A stretch of 17,570 bases of DNA from Candidatus Hydrogenedentota bacterium. Its GTDB lineage: Bacteria > Hydrogenedentota > Hydrogenedentia > Hydrogenedentiales > CAITNO01. A program made the position numbers and the translations under genes. The stretch covers positions 1 through 17,570 of the forward strand of contig CAIXUF010000366.1 in the NCBI GenBank assembly GCA_903922535.1. Reading direction: 5' to 3'. Shown piece by piece: positions 7,554 through 14,838 of the stretch (position 1 is the stretch's first letter; every line of letters begins with the position of its first letter). The notes under the pieces were generated by a model. The model was not told where the DNA came from. It was given only the letters and a program-made list of their open reading frames with translations, and did no database searches.

Positions 7554-8534
7554 ATGGAATACAATCGGCTCGGAACGACGGGAGTGCAGGTTTCAGAGAT
7601 TTGCCTCGGGACGATGACCTTCGGCAATGAGTCCGACGAGGAAACGTCCCAAGCGCTCATGGCAGAGGCTCTTGACCAAGGCATCAACTTCTTTGACTCG
7701 GCAAACAATTACAATAGAGGGCTGACCGAGGAGATTGTGGGGCGGTGGATAGGGCCACACCGCAACGAGATCTTCCTGACCTCAAAGGTGTTCTTTCCTT
7801 CCGATGGCGGCATGAACGACCAGGGGATTTCTCGGCGCAACCTGCTGGCTGCCGTGGAGAAGTCGCTGCGTCGGTTCCAGACGGACCGCATCGACCTGCT
7901 CTATCTGCATCACTGGGACGAGCACGTGCGCCTCGAAGAGTCATTGCGGGCGCTGAACACGCTGATGGAGCAGGGCAAGGTCATCTATGCCGGCCTGTCC
8001 AATTTTGCGGCGTGGCAGATGATGAAGGCGGTGGATGTGGCGCAAATGCGGAACTTTGCCCCGATTTCGTGCATTCAGCCGATGTATAGCCTGGTGAAGC
8101 GCCAGGCCGAGGTCGAGATTCTCCCGATGGCGGCCTATGAAAAACTGGCCGTGGTGCCATACAACGCGATGGGCGCGGGGCTGCTGACGGGCAAGTACCT
8201 GAAAGGCGGCACGGGCCGTTTGGACGAGGCGGAAATGTACAAACAGCGCTATGCCGATCCCCGCTATGTGGAGGTGACGCAGCGCTTTGTGGATTATGCG
8301 GCGAAAAAGGGTGTTGCACCGGCACCGTTGGCCGTGGCGTGGGTGATGAGCCGTCCCGAGGTGACTTCGACACTGGTCGGCGCCCGGAACTTGGATCAGT
8401 TCCGGGAGACGCTCCAATGCCTGGAAATGCGGCTGACCGCCGAGGAACGGGCCGAAATCACCGCGTTGTCCATGGATCCGCCGCATGCCACCGACCGGGA
8501 GTCCATGGATGCCTTCCTGAAACGGGGATGGTAA
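7554..8534 (+). CDS. Aldo/keto reductase
   Basis: This 326-residue cytosolic NADPH-type oxidoreductase has the (beta/alpha)8 aldo/keto reductase fold. The start at 7554 (MEYNRLGTTGVQVSEICLGT) is supported by AGGA 9 bases upstream and by the family's usual first strand; an upstream ATG at 7509 adds unrelated residues. The catalytic tetrad is visible: Asp48 in FFDSANNY, Tyr53, Lys78 in LTSKVF, and His119 in LYLHHWD. The cofactor region near the end reads STLVGARNLDQFRETL, as in the YajO/IolS/Tas-like group. Such enzymes reduce aldehydes, ketones or sugar carbonyls; the substrate cannot be read from the sequence. It appears to be a single-gene transcript with its own promoter candidate, ending 122 bases before the kinase gene. 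Confidence 0.93.
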   Translation: MEYNRLGTTGVQVSEICLGTMTFGNESDEETSQALMAEALDQGINFFDSANNYNRGLTEEIVGRWIGPHRNEIFLTSKVFFPSDGGMNDQGISRRNLLAAVEKSLRRFQTDRIDLLYLHHWDEHVRLEESLRALNTLMEQGKVIYAGLSNFAAWQMMKAVDVAQMRNFAPISCIQPMYSLVKRQAEVEILPMAAYEKLAVVPYNAMGAGLLTGKYLKGGTGRLDEAEMYKQRYADPRYVEVTQRFVDYAAKKGVAPAPLAVAWVMSRPEVTSTLVGARNLDQFRETLQCLEMRLTAEERAEITALSMDPPHATDRESMDAFLKRGW

Positions 8535-8540
8535 AGGATC

Positions 8541-8587
8541 AAGGACGAAGGGCAAAGGACGAAGGCAAATGGTGTGAAGGGTGAAGA
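8541..8587. repeat. Purine-rich short tandem repeat patch
   Basis: The 11-mer AAGGACGAAGG occurs at 8541-8551 and 8555-8565, followed by two GTGAAGG-type heptamers at 8574-8587. The plus strand is almost all purine with no T until 8570. It sits just after the aldo/keto reductase stop and just before the kinase promoter candidate. It looks like a degenerate spreading or slippage repeat rather than a gene. Confidence 0.6.
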
Positions 8588-8588
8588 A

Positions 8589-8616
8589 TTGAACTGGTCT
8601 GCCGATTGCACATAAT
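8589..8616 (+). promoter_or_regulatory. Candidate promoter of the kinase gene cluster
   Basis: TTGAAC (8589-8594) and CATAAT (8611-8616) are separated by 16 bases, a reasonable sigma-70-like pair that would give a leader of about 34 bases. A second -10-like TATAGT at 8646-8651 lies only 5 bases from the ATG and has no -35; if used it would make a nearly leaderless message. Confidence 0.4.
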
Positions 8617-8656
8617 ATGGGGTCTGGCGTTATTCATCATCGAGGTATAGTGTGCC

Positions 8657-9607
8657 ATGGGGTTGATTGACAAACTGAAAATTTGGCGCGGCGGAGTTCA
8701 GCAAAAGGCGGGGAGCCACATTGAACCCGGTCTGCACGATGACGATCAGTTCGAACTGTCCAACGTGGGCGCGTACAAGATTGTCGCGCCCATCGGCAAG
8801 GGCGGCATGGGAACGGTGTACAAGGCAATCGACCCGGTCCGCGACGTGACGATTGCCATCAAGGTGCTGCTGGAGGAGTATGACCTCGACAAGCGCCGCC
8901 GCAAGCGTGACTACCTTGGCCGGGAAGTGCTCATCGCGGCCGGGCTGAACCATCCGACCATTGTGAAGATGCACAATGAGATCGTGGTTCAGGAGGACGC
9001 CAAGGGAAACCTCCGGCGCTGCCTGCTGATGGAGTACATCGACGGGTACAATCTCAAGCACTTCATCGACAACCGGCTGATGAGTCTCAAGGAGATGATT
9101 CAGATCTCCATCCAGCTTTGCGAGGGCCTGGATTTCCTGCACCAGAACGGTGTGGTGCACCGCGACGTGAAGCCCGCCAACTTCCTGTTCTCCAGGGACG
9201 GCAAGCAGGTCAAGATTGTGGATTTCGGGCTTTCCAAGTCGAAATCAAGCTGGCGCACGCGCTGGCTGAAGGAAAGCGGCGGCACGCGCCTGTACATGTC
9301 GCCCGAACAGATTAAGAAGAAGAGTCTGGACGCGCGGTCGGACATTTTCTCGTTCGGAATCACCATGTTTGAACTCTTCACGGGGCGCCATCCCTGCGCC
9401 GGCGGAACCGCCCGGGATGCCACGCGCAAGATAATCAATCCGCGCTACGACTGGCCCGTACCGTCGTCGATCAACCGCGAGATTCCCGAGCGGCTGGACA
9501 GGGTGATCCTCAAGGCGTTGCGGCGGGACATCAACAAACGCTACCAATCCTGCACGGAACTGATACTCGATCTTCGCCGCGTGGGCGAGTCGCAGTCGCG
9601 GATATGA
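8657..9607 (+). CDS. Soluble Hanks-type serine/threonine protein kinase
   Basis: This 316-residue protein is one kinase domain with a 37-residue N-terminal lead. The Gly-rich loop is GKGGMG (47-52), the ATP Lys is in AIKV (K69), the catalytic loop is HRDVKPAN (168-175, base D170), and the metal site is DFG (189-191). The APE motif reads SPE (215-217), followed by DIFSFGITMFELFTGRHP. The activation segment between DFG and SPE is basic and rich in Ser/Thr, fitting autophosphorylation. Unlike PknB/PrkC kinases it ends after the domain, with no membrane helix and no PASTA repeats, so it should be cytosolic. The stop is 3 bases before the next gene, which encodes a membrane-anchored LysM/L,D-transpeptidase; the two are almost certainly co-translated. 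GAGG lies 11 bases before the ATG. Targets are unknown; cell-wall control is inferred from the neighbour. Confidence 0.95.
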   Translation: MGLIDKLKIWRGGVQQKAGSHIEPGLHDDDQFELSNVGAYKIVAPIGKGGMGTVYKAIDPVRDVTIAIKVLLEEYDLDKRRRKRDYLGREVLIAAGLNHPTIVKMHNEIVVQEDAKGNLRRCLLMEYIDGYNLKHFIDNRLMSLKEMIQISIQLCEGLDFLHQNGVVHRDVKPANFLFSRDGKQVKIVDFGLSKSKSSWRTRWLKESGGTRLYMSPEQIKKKSLDARSDIFSFGITMFELFTGRHPCAGGTARDATRKIINPRYDWPVPSSINREIPERLDRVILKALRRDINKRYQSCTELILDLRRVGESQSRI

Positions 9608-9610
9608 TTC

Positions 9611-10921
9611 ATGCCAAAACGTTATTTCGCAAAGGCAAAGAAGCGCGGTCCCGGTGTGGGCATTGCGGTGCTTGTGCTGATCCTGGTGCTGGCGGTTGGG
9701 GCGGGGGCTGCGTACCTGTTCAGGAACGGCCGTCCGGCGCTGCTAGGCCGCGGCGCGGCGGACATTGAAGCCGCCCAGAAGTCGCTGGAGGAGGCGCGCG
9801 GGCTGGTTGCCCAGAGCGATTTCGCGGCGGCGGTCGAGAAACTGAAGCCCCTGCTGAAGCTGGGGGATCCGGTGCTGACGCCCCGCGCGATAATCCTTCA
9901 GGCGGATGCGGACGCCGGTGCGGGCCGGGGCGATGCGGCGCTCAAGGGGCTGGAACAGGGCATGAGTGACTACCGGACAAGCGGCGAGTATCCCGCGCTC
10001 ACGGCGCGTTATGCGCGGCAGTTGGAGAAGGCGGGACGGAAAGAGGACGCGCGCAATTTCTACCAGAGCCTTCGCGACAACGCCCCCGCCGCCCTGCGCG
10101 CGGCCGGCATGACGGGGCTTGGCCGCCTCAAAGAGGCCGAGGGCGATCTTATTGCGGCCCGGGATCTGTGCCGCGAGGCGGTTGAGGCGGCGCCCTGGGG
10201 CTCTGCTGAATGGAACGAGGCGGTGGACCCGCTGGGCAAACTCAACGTTCAATTGCTCTTCTCCCCGACGCCGACGCCGGAAAGCCGGTATTACGCCATA
10301 GAGAAGGGCGACAACGTGACCAGCATCGGAATCAAGCTGAACACGACCCAGGGGCTGCTGCTGCGCGCCAACAGCATGACGGAGACAACGCGCCTCACGC
10401 TGGGCGCGCGGCTCAAGTACACGCCCAAAGACTTCAGCATCGTCATCGAGCGCAGCACCTGCCAGTTGTACCTGTTTGACAACCGGGGCCTTTTCAAACG
10501 CTACCATGTTGGCCTGGGCATGCCCGGCCACGAAACGGCGCTGGGGAAATACACCATTGGCAACAAGCAGAAGGATCCGACCTGGTTTAAGCCCGGTGCG
10601 GGTCCGGTGACTTCGGGCGACCCGGGGAATGAGCTGGGCACGCGATGGATGCCCATTGTGCCGTCGGAGCCGAGCCTGCCCCCGGACTTGGGAATTCACG
10701 GCACCATTCATCCTGAGACGGTGGGCGGGTACAGTTCCCACGGCTGCGCGCGGCTGATCAATCCGGATGTTGAGGAATTGTACGACCTCGTCGTGCGCTC
10801 CACCCCCGTGACGATAGTGGACAAGTACACGCCCGGCGACGCCGTGGCGGTTGCCGGCAAAGAAGAGGGTGCGACGGCGGCGACGGAGGTCGCCGTGCCG
10901 GCCGTTCCCGCGTCCAAATAG
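9611..10921 (+). CDS. Membrane-anchored LysM and YkuD L,D-transpeptidase
   Basis: This 436-residue protein begins with a basic segment and one membrane helix (about 15-37), placing the rest outside the inner membrane. Residues about 50-215 are Ala/Leu-rich helical repeats of TPR-like character. A LysM peptidoglycan-binding domain follows at about 227-272 (KGDNVTSIGIKLNTTQGLLL). The YkuD domain runs from about 274 to 405, starting IVIERSTCQLYLFDNRG and carrying the catalytic signature His363-Gly...Ser376-His377-Gly378-Cys379-x-Arg. This family makes 3-3 cross-links in peptidoglycan or attaches proteins to it, with Cys379 as nucleophile. An Ala/Thr/Glu-rich tail ends the protein. No clear ribosome site lies in the 3-base gap after the kinase, which suggests translational coupling. 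It may be a kinase substrate or the kinase's envelope-facing partner; that part is inference. Confidence 0.92.
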   Translation: MPKRYFAKAKKRGPGVGIAVLVLILVLAVGAGAAYLFRNGRPALLGRGAADIEAAQKSLEEARGLVAQSDFAAAVEKLKPLLKLGDPVLTPRAIILQADADAGAGRGDAALKGLEQGMSDYRTSGEYPALTARYARQLEKAGRKEDARNFYQSLRDNAPAALRAAGMTGLGRLKEAEGDLIAARDLCREAVEAAPWGSAEWNEAVDPLGKLNVQLLFSPTPTPESRYYAIEKGDNVTSIGIKLNTTQGLLLRANSMTETTRLTLGARLKYTPKDFSIVIERSTCQLYLFDNRGLFKRYHVGLGMPGHETALGKYTIGNKQKDPTWFKPGAGPVTSGDPGNELGTRWMPIVPSEPSLPPDLGIHGTIHPETVGGYSSHGCARLINPDVEELYDLVVRSTPVTIVDKYTPGDAVAVAGKEEGATAATEVAVPAVPASK

Positions 10922-10945
10922 GCGCGGAAAGTGAACACCGGACGG

Positions 10946-10960
10946 ACCGGAACGGTTTTT
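10946..10960 (+). terminator. Weak terminator-like hairpin after the L,D-transpeptidase gene
   Basis: ACCG and CGGT form a 4-bp stem with a 3-base loop followed by TTTT. The stem is short, so this may at most cause partial termination. The following GGDEF gene starts 69 bases further on, in the same direction. Confidence 0.2.
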
Positions 10961-11028
10961 GGTGCGCGCATGCCGGTGACGTTGGATCCGGGTGTTCTTC
11001 AAAATGCCAATTTGCACACAGGCTGGAC

Positions 11029-12684
11029 ATGAGGGATTTTGCCGCCGTGCTGGAGCGAGAGTCTTTTAAGACGATGCTTGAACGGGTCCGCAGCGCGCCC
11101 TGCGGGATCACGGGCGAAGCGTGCGCATTTGCGCCGATCAATGATGACGGCGTGTTCCGGTCCCTGTTGCACGAGGCGGCGCGGATTGCCCTGCGGCAGG
11201 AGGCCCCGGATCTGTTGCTGGTGTCGGACGCCGGAACGCTTGCGCGGCTGGACACGGCCGATGCGGTGCTGGCCAAGGCCGCCAGGACGGTGGTGCTTTG
11301 GAATGGGGCGGACGCCGCCGGTGCGGGAAAATCCGGGCATCCGGACCGGCTGCTGCCGCTGGAGACGACCGACCGTTTCTTTTTGTTCCTGTCATCCGGC
11401 ATGAGCCTGGCAATTTTTGCCTGTGAAGCGGGGGAGGGGGACGGATACAGCGGGGGATGGACGCTGCAGCGCTCAACCGTGCTGCGTTTGGCCGAGAGCG
11501 CCATTGGCCTGGAATACATGGGGGCGTTTCTGGCCGCGGCTCCGGAAAGCCCGGCGCTGGACTGGGTTTCCTCCACGCTGATGCGGCTCAGCATGCTCTA
11601 TGCGGACGCGGCCCAGGTCGGCTACAAAGACTTGTTCACCGGCCGGAACGAGTTGCTGACGGTGCTTGAGATACTCAAAGCGATCGGCTCCAAGCGGCAG
11701 ACGCATGACATCCTTTTCGTTTTCGTGGAGGAGGTGGCGAGGATTGTGGCGACCAACAGGTGCTCCGTCGTGTGCATAGGGGAGGGGGATGACTATGCCC
11801 GTGTGCTTGCCACCCATGAGGATTCGACCGTGTTCGACCGGAGAATCCCGCTGGAGAAGTATCCGGAACTGTGTCTGGCCGCGGAAACGGGCAGGAAGGT
11901 TGTCGTCAATGACGTGCACGGGGATCCGGTGACCGCGTCCCTGCACAGGGTGTTCAAGGAGGCGGGAATCGACGCGGTTGCGGTGATTCCCATCGAGAGC
12001 AGGGGCGCGCGGACGGGCACGCTGCTGCTCCGGACCGCACGCCGGGGTCTGGGATTTTCCCCCCGGGAGATTAGTTTCTTTGAGGTGGTTGCGGAGGCGG
12101 CGTCCAGCGCGCTTGAGAAGGCGTATCTGCTTGAAACGGTTCAACTGACCAACACCCGGCTGGAATATCTGGCCGTTACGGACGCGCTGACCGGCCTGTA
12201 CAACCGGCGCTATTTTCAGGAGCGTCTGGAGCAGGAAGTGGAACGGGCGGCGCGCTACCGGTTGCCGCTTTCATTCTTGATGCTGGATGTGGACAATTTC
12301 AAGGACGTGAACGACACACTGGGCCATCTGACCGGCGACGCGGTGTTGAGGGACATCTCGGCGCGGATGCAGGCATGCGTCCGGCGGGTCGACTTGATCG
12401 CCCGGTTTGGCGGCGAGGAGTTTGTGATTATTCTGCCCCAAACGGGCAGATTCGGCGCGTTCACCTATGCGGAGCGCATGTGCGCCGCCATTGGTGACAC
12501 GCCCGTGGTCACACGGTCGGGACTTGTTTCCGTGACGGCCAGCATTGGTGTTGCCGTATTTGACCCAGAATGGATGCGCACAACCGACGATCTGATCGGG
12601 TCGGCGGATGAAGCGCTGCTCAAGGCCAAAGAACTTGGCAAGAACCGGGTTGTCATGGCCGACAACCGGGAAGGAAAACCATGA
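11029..12684 (+). CDS. Diguanylate cyclase with GAF and GGDEF domains
   Basis: This 551-residue cytosolic protein should make cyclic di-GMP from two GTP. The C-terminal cyclase (about 375-545) begins LAVTDALTGLYNRRYF, carries the GTP/metal strand LDVDNFKDVND, and has the active-site loop GGEEF (461-465). The RxxD product-inhibition site is intact at R452-R453-V454-D455, five residues before GGEEF, so feedback control is expected. A GAF-type sensor lies at about 205-365. The first 185 residues are a separate domain; the stretch FFLFLSSGMSLAIFACE...GGWTL is reminiscent of the DICT sensor domain, but I am not sure. No membrane segment or signal peptide is seen, so the input is probably intracellular. 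The ribosome site is weak (GGCTGG). It follows the transpeptidase gene by 107 bases and overlaps the next gene by 4 bases (ATGA). Confidence 0.93.
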   Translation: MRDFAAVLERESFKTMLERVRSAPCGITGEACAFAPINDDGVFRSLLHEAARIALRQEAPDLLLVSDAGTLARLDTADAVLAKAARTVVLWNGADAAGAGKSGHPDRLLPLETTDRFFLFLSSGMSLAIFACEAGEGDGYSGGWTLQRSTVLRLAESAIGLEYMGAFLAAAPESPALDWVSSTLMRLSMLYADAAQVGYKDLFTGRNELLTVLEILKAIGSKRQTHDILFVFVEEVARIVATNRCSVVCIGEGDDYARVLATHEDSTVFDRRIPLEKYPELCLAAETGRKVVVNDVHGDPVTASLHRVFKEAGIDAVAVIPIESRGARTGTLLLRTARRGLGFSPREISFFEVVAEAASSALEKAYLLETVQLTNTRLEYLAVTDALTGLYNRRYFQERLEQEVERAARYRLPLSFLMLDVDNFKDVNDTLGHLTGDAVLRDISARMQACVRRVDLIARFGGEEFVIILPQTGRFGAFTYAERMCAAIGDTPVVTRSGLVSVTASIGVAVFDPEWMRTTDDLIGSADEALLKAKELGKNRVVMADNREGKP

Positions 12685-13250
12685 AGAAGATTCAATTTCG
12701 TGCTGCTGTTGTCCTTTTGGGGGCGACCGCCCTGCTTTGCGGCTGCGCAAGCGTTTCATCGATTTTCGGGCACGGGTCACCGGACTATGCGAACGTGCCC
12801 GCGGACACGCTGAAGAAGACGGCCCAGGACATTGAAAAGGCGGTCAAGGACGGGAACCGTGAACTGGTCCTGGCAAACCAGAACGGGCTGACCCTGGACA
12901 CGCCCGAGATTAAGCAGGCGGTGCGAACACGCGCGGCCCGGGCGGCGTTGTTGGCAAAACTGCTTTCCACCGGATTTGCCATTGAGCAGAAGGACGGGCT
13001 AATCGCGATCCTGCGCAGCCGGGATTACAAAAAGGCCACCACATCGGAAGAGCGCGACCGCAACGCGCTGCTGGTGATGAGCGAAAATGCGAACCGGTGG
13101 TCGATCTACGAGGGGATCGTGAAATTATCCAACCTTCCGTCAAAGTCGCTGTCGACGGTTCAGGATGCGTTCTTCCGCGCGCGAGTGGACCTGATGGTTT
13201 CGGGCCAGAAGTACCAGGATGACGACGGCAAGACAGCGGCCAAGCCCTGA
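12681..13250 (+). CDS. DUF1318/YdbL-like lipoprotein
   Basis: This 189-residue protein starts with a lipoprotein signal peptide: KK, a hydrophobic core, and lipobox L19-C-G-Cys22, so the mature protein is probably lipid-anchored in the envelope. The rest is hydrophilic and helical. The second half (NALLVMSENANRWSIYEGIVKL, then VDLMVSGQKYQDDDGK) resembles the DUF1318/YdbL family, which has an Asn-x-x-Arg-x-x-Tyr region and a Gly-x-x-Tyr-Gln end. The function of that family is not established. The start codon overlaps the diguanylate cyclase stop as ATGA, and GGAA lies 9 bases upstream, so the two are translated together. The partnership suggests an envelope output or sensor for the same unit. 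The family call is moderate; the lipoprotein call is firm. Confidence 0.8.
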   Translation: MKKIQFRAAVVLLGATALLCGCASVSSIFGHGSPDYANVPADTLKKTAQDIEKAVKDGNRELVLANQNGLTLDTPEIKQAVRTRAARAALLAKLLSTGFAIEQKDGLIAILRSRDYKKATTSEERDRNALLVMSENANRWSIYEGIVKLSNLPSKSLSTVQDAFFRARVDLMVSGQKYQDDDGKTAAKP

Positions 13251-13347
13251 GCCGCTCGCCACGCTGTTACTGCGAGTGAAATAACCTCGTCTTGGCCTAC
13301 AACTTTGATTTATCGCGGTCTACGGCCTACGGTCCAAGAGCGGCTCA
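13248..13347. repeat. 10-bp inverted repeat closing the plus-strand cluster
   Basis: TGAGCCGCTC (13248-13257, overlapping the lipoprotein stop) pairs perfectly with GAGCGGCTCA (13338-13347), which is followed by TTTTC. The 80-base loop has a second short pairing, CTTGG (13291-13295) with CCAAG (13334-13338), which shares one base with the long stem. It could be an extended terminator for the plus-strand cluster, facing the convergent SUMF1-like gene. The rest of the gap to 13442 shows nothing I recognise. Confidence 0.3.
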
Positions 13348-13442
13348 TTTTCAGTCTGCCGCGGAGTAGGACGCCTTGCGCGGATTAGGGCCAGCCGTCA
13401 TACGGGCCGGGCCACTAGAGCAGGCGTAAGAACAACCAAGAA

Positions 13443-14774
13443 CTAAGACTTGGCGAGGCGGAACCCGAAGTTGTTGTTCGTGAACGACGGATCGCTGACA
13501 TAGCCGCGGAACGCCGAACGGCAGTAGTCACTGTAGTCGATCCAACTACCGCCCCTATTAACGCGGTAAGAGCCCGTGGCGGGTCCCACCGGGTTCGTCT
13601 GGGCATCTGCACCGTAGTTCGCATACCAGTCCTGCACAAACTGCCAAACGTTCCCGCACATGTCGTAGCAGCCTGTCGGACTGACGCTGTTCTTTGTGGT
13701 CACGTCCCCATTTGGACTCACGTTTATCCCGTTGAACCAGCCCACCGGCGACGTGAAAGGCAAGTTCCTGATGCCAAGCGGATTAATGGAGTCGTGGTTG
13801 TTGCACTGGTTATTGCCCGACAGCGTTTCCGAAGTGAGACCATAGATCCAATGCTTCGGGCCGCCGGGGGCGGCTGGATCCCACGCCGCCGCCCGCTCCC
13901 ACTCCGCCTCTGTCGGAAGCCGGAAGCCGCCTGGAGTCGGCGGCGCCACCGTCAGCGGCCAGTTCTCCGTCGTCATGTCGTAGCACAGCGTCAGTCCCCG
14001 CATCTGGCTCAGCCAGTTACAGAACGCCACGGCCCCATACCAAGTTACATCCACCACCGGGTGCGCGTTCAGGGAGCAGTTGGTTGACCCCGGCAGACCG
14101 ACACGCGTCTGCGGCGTGAACGCCCCGCCGGAGTATTGGATACTGCAGAACTTATCCGTCAACCAAAATATTATTTGCAGATTGCCGCCCGCGTAGATGT
14201 CGCCCGAGTCCGTTCCGGCCCAGGTATCGCCCGCAGAATCCTTCAGGTATCCCTGCGCCAGCGCCCAGTTCAGCGCTGCGCAGTATTGCGCGTTCGTCAC
14301 GTCGTACTTCCCGATCTGGTACGCGCCCAGCGTCACCTGGTGCTGCGGATCCTCGTCTGCGAAGCGGTATGCCGCATCGTCTCCGACGGCCGAACGGCCC
14401 ATCGTGAACGTGCCCGCCGGAACGTAGACCATTTCGATAAAGGGGACGGAGGGTTCACCCTCACCCTCACCTTCCCCCTCCCCCTCACCTTCGGTCTCAC
14501 ACGACCCGGTTGATACCACCAGGGCCACTGCGCTCCTAAACGACACATCCAGCCAGCTTGCCGGAGCCTGACTGATAACCAGTCCCGCAGTCATGGTGTC
14601 GCTGCACTGTTCAGTTACCGCACCCCTGGCCAGATTCGTGCGCGTGAGTACAGAGGAGGCTTCCGACTGAGTCAGGCCGACTACATTCGGAACCTTCACG
14701 GAACATCCAGCAAGTATAAACACCGACACGGACAGGACTGTCGGCGCGAGATTTCGCAAGACTCTGACGGTCAT
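13443..14774 (-). CDS. Lipoprotein with PASTA module, Glu-Gly linker and SUMF1/FGE-like domain
   Basis: The start at 14774 gives 443 residues and follows a strong AGGTGG ribosome site 7 bases away; further upstream codons add no signal-peptide logic. Residues 1-24 are a lipoprotein signal with lipobox L21-A-G-Cys24. Residues 28-92 form one PASTA-like unit (VPNVVGLTQSEA...GLVISQAP) with two Cys, C57 and C92. An uninterrupted Glu-Gly linker spans 95-107. From about 111 to the end is an SUMF1/FGE-fold domain: MVYVPAGTFTMG, YDVTNAQYC, GFRLPTEAEWERAA, YDMCGNVWQFVQDW, RGGSW, FGFRLAKS. True formylglycine-generating enzymes have two catalytic Cys after GGSW; here the first is Asp413 and only the second (Cys418) remains. 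It is therefore probably not a sulfatase activator but a structural or binding use of this C-type-lectin-like fold. It follows the GLUG protein gene by 64 bases on the same strand. Confidence 0.88.
   Translation of the reverse strand: MTVRVLRNLAPTVLSVSVFILAGCSVKVPNVVGLTQSEASSVLTRTNLARGAVTEQCSDTMTAGLVISQAPASWLDVSFRSAVALVVSTGSCETEGEGEGEGEGEGEPSVPFIEMVYVPAGTFTMGRSAVGDDAAYRFADEDPQHQVTLGAYQIGKYDVTNAQYCAALNWALAQGYLKDSAGDTWAGTDSGDIYAGGNLQIIFWLTDKFCSIQYSGGAFTPQTRVGLPGSTNCSLNAHPVVDVTWYGAVAFCNWLSQMRGLTLCYDMTTENWPLTVAPPTPGGFRLPTEAEWERAAAWDPAAPGGPKHWIYGLTSETLSGNNQCNNHDSINPLGIRNLPFTSPVGWFNGINVSPNGDVTTKNSVSPTGCYDMCGNVWQFVQDWYANYGADAQTNPVGPATGSYRVNRGGSWIDYSDYCRSAFRGYVSDPSFTNNNFGFRLAKS
14454..14492 (-). repeat. 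Hexanucleotide repeat encoding a Glu-Gly linker
   Basis: Thirty-nine bases encode EGEGEGEGEGEGE, made of repeated 6-base GAGGGT/GAGGGG-type units with third-position changes. Gain or loss of units would keep frame, so linker length can drift by slippage. A looser relative sits in the next protein at 15151-15216. Confidence 0.85.
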
Positions 14775-14781
14775 GATAAAT

Positions 14782-14787
14782 CCACCT
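14782..14787 (-). promoter_or_regulatory. Strong ribosome binding site that fixes the SUMF1-like lipoprotein start
   Basis: AGGTGG on the minus strand lies 7 bases before the ATG at 14774. It selects this start over the in-frame codon at 14903, which lies inside the upstream gene, and it places the lipobox correctly. Confidence 0.7.
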
Positions 14788-14838
14788 TTCTTGAATGCAA
14801 TGCAAAGATGGCGTGCATTCATTTCCCATCTGTCATAT

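Noticed and set aside
9743..11017. Long minus-strand open frame opposite the L,D-transpeptidase gene
   Set aside because: It has composition-driven Arg-rich translation and no motif, while the plus-strand gene has complete catalytic motifs.
13443..13600. Variable region of a diversity-generating retroelement
   Set aside because: The fold fits, but there is no reverse transcriptase and no template repeat in the window, and the region is not unusually Asn-codon-rich beyond one NNN run. It is kept only as an alternative idea.
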